From: JAOPZW01 sp963764585
GTDB lineage: Bacteria > Actinomycetota > Thermoleophilia > Solirubrobacterales > Solirubrobacteraceae
Assembly: GCA_963764585.1 (NCBI GenBank)
Contig: CAVXTB010000002.1
Coordinates: 310,001 to 374,000, forward strand
DNA length: 64,000 bases
Direction of reading: 5' to 3'
Made by a program: the position numbers and the translations under genes
The notes under the pieces: generated by a model
The model's database searches: none
Told to the model about the DNA's origin: nothing
What the model saw: the letters and a program-made list of their open reading frames with translations, nothing else
Shown here: positions 60,082 to 64,000 of the stretch, piece by piece
How the letters are laid out: each line of letters starts with the position of its first letter
How positions within the stretch are numbered: position 1 is the stretch's first letter

Positions 60082-60794
60082 ACGACCCGCCGCCGCTCGA
60101 GGCCCACGAGGTCAGCCACTCCTACGGCCGGCTCGAGGCGCTGCGCGACTTCTCGCTGACCATCGTGCCGGGGCAGTGCGTCGCGCTCGTCGGCGCCAAC
60201 GGGAGCGGCAAGTCCACGGCGGTGCGGACGCTGGCCGGCCTCGTCGCGCCGACGGCGGGGTACGTTCGCGTCGAGGGCTTCGACCCGCACGCCGAGCCCG
60301 AGGCCGAGCGGGCGCGCGAGCGGCTGGCGCTCGTGCCTGACAACCCCCTGCTCTACGGCGACCTGACCGTGCGCGAGCACCTCGAGCTCGTGACGGTCGC
60401 CCACGGCCTGGCCGGATCCGAGAGCGACGAGCGCATCGACGCGCTGCTCGATCGCCTCGAGCTCGGCCACCGACGCGACTTCCGCCCCGCGGAGCTGTCG
60501 CGCGGCATGCGCCAGAAGACGCAGCTGGCCTGCGCGTTGATCCGCCCGGCGGCGGTCCTCCTCCTCGACGAGCCCGTCGTCGGCCTCGACCCACCCTCGC
60601 AGGCGCTGCTGCACGCGATCCTGAGCGAGCGCAAGGCGGGCGGCTGCGCGGTGCTGCTGACCACGCACCAGCTCGGCTTCGCCGAGGGCCTCGCCGACCG
60701 CGGCGTGCTGCTCGCCGAGGGCGAGATCGCCGATGCCGGCAGCTACCGCGAGGTCTCCGAGCGGGCCGCGTCCACCGGGTGGGAGATCGCGTGA
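60078..60794 (+). CDS. ABC transporter ATPase
   Basis: 238 residues from GTG 60078, overlapping the helicase stop (GTGA). It has ALVGANGSGKSTAVRTLAGL, ALVPDNPLLYGDLTVREHLE, the signature LSRGMRQKTQLACALI (SRGMRQ for SGGQ), LLLDEPVVGLDPPSQAL and LLTTHQLGFAEGLADRG. This is the CcmA/DrrA-like class. It powers the following large membrane protein. Coupling to a repair nuclease appears positional rather than functional. Confidence 0.92.
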   Translation: MNDPPPLEAHEVSHSYGRLEALRDFSLTIVPGQCVALVGANGSGKSTAVRTLAGLVAPTAGYVRVEGFDPHAEPEAERARERLALVPDNPLLYGDLTVREHLELVTVAHGLAGSESDERIDALLDRLELGHRRDFRPAELSRGMRQKTQLACALIRPAAVLLLDEPVVGLDPPSQALLHAILSERKAGGCAVLLTTHQLGFAEGLADRGVLLAEGEIADAGSYREVSERAASTGWEIA

Positions 60795-62350
60795 GCGCGC
60801 AGGTCGCCGTCGTGCGCGCGTGGTGGCGGGTCAAGCGCCCGGGGCCGACGCTCGGCGCACGCCTGGACCTGCTCTACACGATCGCGATCGCGACCGGCAT
60901 CTTCGGCGCCCTGCTCTACGGGACCGCGAGCTCCGCCCTGTCGCGCTGGGTCACCCCGGCCACCGTGCCCGAATGGGGCCCCGCGATCGTGCTCGTCGCG
61001 CTGGCGACCACCGCGCGCTGGGGCACCTGGCAGGGCCCGGTCGTGTTCGCCGAGGCCGACGTCGGCTTCCTGCTCGGCGCTCCGCTGTCGCGGCGCGCGC
61101 TGGCGTCGCGGCCGCTCGCCCGCGCGGTCGCGTGGGGCGCGGTCGCCGGGGCGCTGCTCGCCGCGGTGACGCTCGTCGGGCTCGCGGGGCGCGGGCGCGG
61201 CGTCGGCGCCGGGCAGGCCGTCGGGCTCGCGCTGGGGCTCGCGCTTGCCGGCGCGCTCGCGGTGGCCGCCGCCGGCTGCGTGCAGTGCTCGGCGCGCTGG
61301 TCGCGCGCGGCGGGGTTCGCGCTGGCGCTGTCGGTGGCGGTGGGCGCAGGGCTCGTCGTCGCGGCGCGATCCTCGTCGGGGGCGCGCACGGCCGTGCTGT
61401 GGTCGGGGCCGTGGGGCTGGGCGCTGCAGCCCGTCGCGGGCGGGACGGCAGCCGCGGTCGGCGCGCTGGCCGCGCTTGCCGTCGTGTCGGCGGCGGCGGT
61501 CCTCGCCGCGGTCCGCGGGCTGGCGGCGTGCCCGACCGAGCGCCACGTCGTGCGCGCCGAGGCGCACTCCGGCGCGCGCGCGTCGGCATGGGCCTTCGAC
61601 GCGCGCACCGCCCGGCTCGCCCTGCAGCGCGCGGCAGGTCCCGGCTCCGGCCGCGCCCGCCTGGCTCGTGGCCTGCGCCCGCCGCGGCGCGCGGCCTGGG
61701 CCATCGCGTGGCGCGACGCCAGCTCGGGCCTGCGCGCGCCCGCGCGGACGCTTGGCGCCGCCACGGTCGCCTGCGGCGCAGGCGCGCTCGCCATCGCCGC
61801 CGCGCGGCACCCCGCCGCGGACGCCATCGCGCCGCTGGGGACGTACCTGGCCGCGGGCATGGCGCTCGAGCCGCTGCGCCTGGAGGTCGACCACCCGAGC
61901 ACGTCGCAGATCCTGCTGCGGCGTCCGTGGGGGCGCGTCCTGCTCGCCCATCTGGCGGTCCCGATCGCGGTCGTCGCCGCCGGCACGGCGCTCGCAGGCG
62001 CCGTCGTCGCCGCGGTCGGCGAGCTCCCGACCCACGGCGGCGCGATCGTGCTCGTGGCCGTGGCGATGGTGCCGACGATCGTGCTGTGCGCGGCGCTGTC
62101 GGCCCGCCGCGGCGGGCGCGTGCCGATCAGCGTGCTGGCCGCGGGCGCAGCCGGCGACCCCACCGGCGGCGGCGGGACCGTGATCGCGTGGTGGGTGCGG
62201 TGGCCGCTCGTCGCGACGGTGCTCGCGGGCCTGGCGCTGCTCGTGGTCCGGCCCACCGCAGCGGCGTCGAGCGGGCTGCCCGTGGCGCTCGTGATCGCCG
62301 CGATGGCGCCGGCCGTGCTGGGCGTGCTCATGGCGAGCTCGGAGCGCTAG
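60791..62350 (+). CDS. large ABC permease-like membrane protein
   Basis: 519 residues from GTG 60791, overlapping the ATPase (GTGA). Ten to twelve Ala/Val/Leu-rich membrane segments, for example LLYTIAIATGIFGALLYGTA, AVAWGAVAGALLAAVTLVGL, VGLALGLALAGALAVAAAGC and IVLVAVAMVPTIVLCAALSA. ASRPLARAVAWG and PSTSQILLRRPWGRVLLAHL fall in cytoplasmic loops. The adjacent ATPase identifies it as the exporter's membrane subunit. Substrate unknown. Confidence 0.8.
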   Translation: MSAQVAVVRAWWRVKRPGPTLGARLDLLYTIAIATGIFGALLYGTASSALSRWVTPATVPEWGPAIVLVALATTARWGTWQGPVVFAEADVGFLLGAPLSRRALASRPLARAVAWGAVAGALLAAVTLVGLAGRGRGVGAGQAVGLALGLALAGALAVAAAGCVQCSARWSRAAGFALALSVAVGAGLVVAARSSSGARTAVLWSGPWGWALQPVAGGTAAAVGALAALAVVSAAAVLAAVRGLAACPTERHVVRAEAHSGARASAWAFDARTARLALQRAAGPGSGRARLARGLRPPRRAAWAIAWRDASSGLRAPARTLGAATVACGAGALAIAAARHPAADAIAPLGTYLAAGMALEPLRLEVDHPSTSQILLRRPWGRVLLAHLAVPIAVVAAGTALAGAVVAAVGELPTHGGAIVLVAVAMVPTIVLCAALSARRGGRVPISVLAAGAAGDPTGGGGTVIAWWVRWPLVATVLAGLALLVVRPTAAASSGLPVALVIAAMAPAVLGVLMASSER

Positions 62351-62407
62351 GCGCTTCACCCCGCGCGGGTGACGCCGGCTCACCCGCGGCGAACCTAGCG
62401 TCGCGCC

Positions 62408-63898
62408 ATGACCGACCTCGAGCAGCGGGCTACCGAGTACCGCGCCCTGCGCGGCTCGATCGAGGCGGCGGTGCTGCCGCTGGCGACATCGGTCGACGGC
62501 CGCACCTTCGCGTTCCAGGCCAAGCTGCACGACCTCGACCTGCGCGTCGGCGGCTACGTCGTGCTCGAGGACGCGGCCGGCCGGCGGCTCGGGCAGGTGC
62601 ATTCGCTGGCGCTCGTCAACGAGGAGGCCGCCGCGGTCGAGCACGGCGACGCCGACACGCGCGCGCATAGCCGCCTGTTCATCAGGCTCGCCCGCGGCGT
62701 CGGCGCGATCCTCGACGGCGACGGCCGCCCGTTCCACGACGCCCTCACGCGCCCGGCGGCGCCCGCCGAGGTCGGCGACTGGCTGGCCCGCACGTCTCCG
62801 CGCGGCGCGCGGCTCGAGGTGGGCGAGCTTGCGCTCGCGCCCGGCGTGCCCTGCCGGCTCGACGCCGAGGGCTTCGCGCGCCACACCTTCCTGTGCGGGC
62901 AGTCGGGGTCGGGGAAGACGTACGCGCTCGGCGTCGTGCTCGAGCGGCTGCTGCTCGAGACCGACCTGCGCATCGTGATCCTCGACCCCAACTCCGACTA
63001 CGTCGCGCTCGGGCGCACGCGCCCCGGAGTCGACGAGGCGGCCGCCGCGCGCTACGCCGAGGCCACCCGCACGGTCGCGGTGCGCCGCGACGGCGACGAC
63101 GATGCGCGGCTGGGCCTGCGCGCGCGCGACCTCGATCCCGATCAGCAGGCGGCGCTGCTGCGCCTGGACCCGATCGGCGATCGCGAGGAGTACGCCGCGC
63201 TCGCCGAGCTCGTCGCCGAGGCGCAGCCGGGGAACCTGCGCGACCTCGACCGCTCCGAGCACGAGGCGGCGCGCCGGCTCGGGCTGCGCGCGCGCAACCT
63301 GGGCGTCGACCGCTGGAGCTTCTGGGTCGAGCCGCAGGCCCCATCGCTCGCCGACGACGTCGCCGGCAGCGATGCCCGCTGCCTGGTCGTCGACCTCGGA
63401 TCGCTGGGCTCGCACGAGGAGCAGGCGCTCGTGGCCGGCGCCGTCCTGCGCAAGCTGTGGCACCGGCGCGCCGAGCGCGAGCCGATCCTGCTCGTCATCG
63501 ACGAGGCGCACAACGTCTGCCCGCAGCGTCCCGAGGACGCGCTCACCGCCCTGGCGACCGAGGACGCGATCAGGATCGCCGGCGAGGGGCGCAAGTACGG
63601 GCTCTACCTCCTGCTCGCCACGCAGCGCCCGCAGAAGCTGCACGAGAACGTGCTGTCGCAATGCGACAACCTGCTGCTCATGCGGATGAACTCGGCAGCC
63701 GACCTCGGCTTGGTCGAGAAGGGGTTCTCGTTCGTCCCGCCCGGCCTGCTCGCGTGCGCGGGCGCCTTCCGCCAGGGCGAGACGCTCGTTGCCGGCAAGA
63801 TCTCCTCGCACCCGGCGCTCGCCCGCTTCGGGGCGCGCTTCTCGGTCGAGGGCGGCTCCGACGTGGACGCGACGTGGGCACGCCGCGCTGAGCGCTAG
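62408..63898 (+). CDS. HerA-like ATPase (DUF87)
   Basis: 496 residues. The N-terminal barrel-like part (1-150) precedes Walker A LCGQSGSGKTYALGVVLERL (about 160-180). Then come IVILDPNSDYVALG, Walker B PILLVIDEAHNVCPQ (about 358-372), the arginine-finger region IRIAGEGRKYGLYLLLATQR and QKLHENVLSQCDNLLLMRM. HerA hexamers translocate DNA and usually pair with the nuclease NurA, which is not visible here. This bacterial relative may act with the UvrD-nuclease upstream in DNA-end processing, or in phage defence. Confidence 0.88.
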   Translation: MTDLEQRATEYRALRGSIEAAVLPLATSVDGRTFAFQAKLHDLDLRVGGYVVLEDAAGRRLGQVHSLALVNEEAAAVEHGDADTRAHSRLFIRLARGVGAILDGDGRPFHDALTRPAAPAEVGDWLARTSPRGARLEVGELALAPGVPCRLDAEGFARHTFLCGQSGSGKTYALGVVLERLLLETDLRIVILDPNSDYVALGRTRPGVDEAAAARYAEATRTVAVRRDGDDDARLGLRARDLDPDQQAALLRLDPIGDREEYAALAELVAEAQPGNLRDLDRSEHEAARRLGLRARNLGVDRWSFWVEPQAPSLADDVAGSDARCLVVDLGSLGSHEEQALVAGAVLRKLWHRRAEREPILLVIDEAHNVCPQRPEDALTALATEDAIRIAGEGRKYGLYLLLATQRPQKLHENVLSQCDNLLLMRMNSAADLGLVEKGFSFVPPGLLACAGAFRQGETLVAGKISSHPALARFGARFSVEGGSDVDATWARRAER

Positions 63899-63902
63899 CC
63901 GG

Positions 63903-64000
63903 CTAATCGGGAACGCGCGACCAGGCGCCCACGAACGGCGGGCTGGCCGCGACGCCACCCGTGGCGATGAGCTGGCTGCGCAGGCGATCGGCGAGTGTGT
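63903..64000 (-). CDS. C-terminal end of an unidentified protein, cut by window edge
   Basis: An open minus-strand frame ends at TAG (63903-63905) and reads LADRLRSQLIATGGVAASPP then FVGAWSRVPD at its C-terminus. Codon third positions are mostly G or C, as in real genes here. Too short to identify. Confidence 0.45.
   Translation of the reverse strand, partial: TLADRLRSQLIATGGVAASPPFVGAWSRVPD

Noticed and set aside
60743..63958. 1070-residue open frame opposite the ABC permease and HerA-like genes
   Set aside because: Antisense shadow of supported genes; low-complexity Arg/Ala/Gly composition.

Overview
The window is about 73% G+C, densely packed, and has many genes overlapping by ATGA or GTGA. 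Its families are typical of high-GC Gram-positive bacteria: a DUF2342 zinc metalloprotease, a LAL-type LuxR regulator, an ECF sigma factor beside a DUF4349 protein, a CGNR zinc-finger protein, CIRCE-controlled groES-groEL and Cheo-type SOS boxes. I infer an actinobacterium, probably of the Thermoleophilia/Solirubrobacterales type. No rRNA, tRNA or CRISPR array is visible.

1-4050 is the accessory end. A VOC-GNAT fusion cut by the window edge is followed by a very large imperfect palindrome (788-1025) and two different IS110-family transposase genes in the same orientation, the second frameshifted. A dispersed non-coding repeat occurs here and again near 17050 and 47360. One copy is split, with its halves at 1059-1112 and 3916-3957, exactly flanking the two insertion elements, with a TC dinucleotide at both edges.

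4051-10660 holds a secreted protein, an Fpg/Nei glycosylase overlapping a glycerophosphodiesterase, two paralogous secreted proteins, an ECF sigma factor coupled to a DUF4349 membrane protein, a secreted HNH-like protein and the remnant of a TolB-like propeller protein.

10687-20843 is a sugar-utilisation locus. On the minus strand lie lacI, a ManA-like isomerase, an FGGY kinase, ABC ATPase, permease and binding protein, every enzyme/transport junction overlapping except the last. Beyond is pfkB, divergent from a class I aldolase and a Gfo/Idh/MocA oxidoreductase, then a Crp/Fnr regulator. Three near-identical operators (TGACAACGTTGTCA type) sit on the lacI promoter and in the pfkB/aldolase gap, tying the two transcription units into one predicted regulon. 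Kinase, isomerase, second kinase and aldolase would give an EMP-like route from an unknown sugar to triose phosphates.

20837-35327 is mixed: membrane protein, BKACE enzyme, Nudix and ASCH proteins, cytochrome P450, sedolisin, groES-groEL under two CIRCE operators, an ABC-F protein whose ribosome-binding site is buried in a perfect hairpin, a shortened D-amino-acid oxidase, an RmlD-like reductase, a TfoX-N protein and a LAL regulator.

35395-47297 holds a class V aminotransferase, an L,D-transpeptidase, a MarR-controlled ABC export operon translationally coupled to an ECF sigma/anti-sigma pair, a secreted thermolysin-type protease, and an operon of CGNR regulator, MFS transporter and citrate synthase.

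47427-64000 holds an amidase, two paralogous secreted proteins, an SDR protein, a 7Fe-type ferredoxin, an Mrp/NBP35 ATPase, a basic coiled-coil protein under a promoter with two SOS boxes, a DUF2342 protease, an inositol-phosphatase-like protein, then a plus-strand run of UvrD-nuclease fusion, ABC ATPase, membrane permease and HerA-like ATPase.
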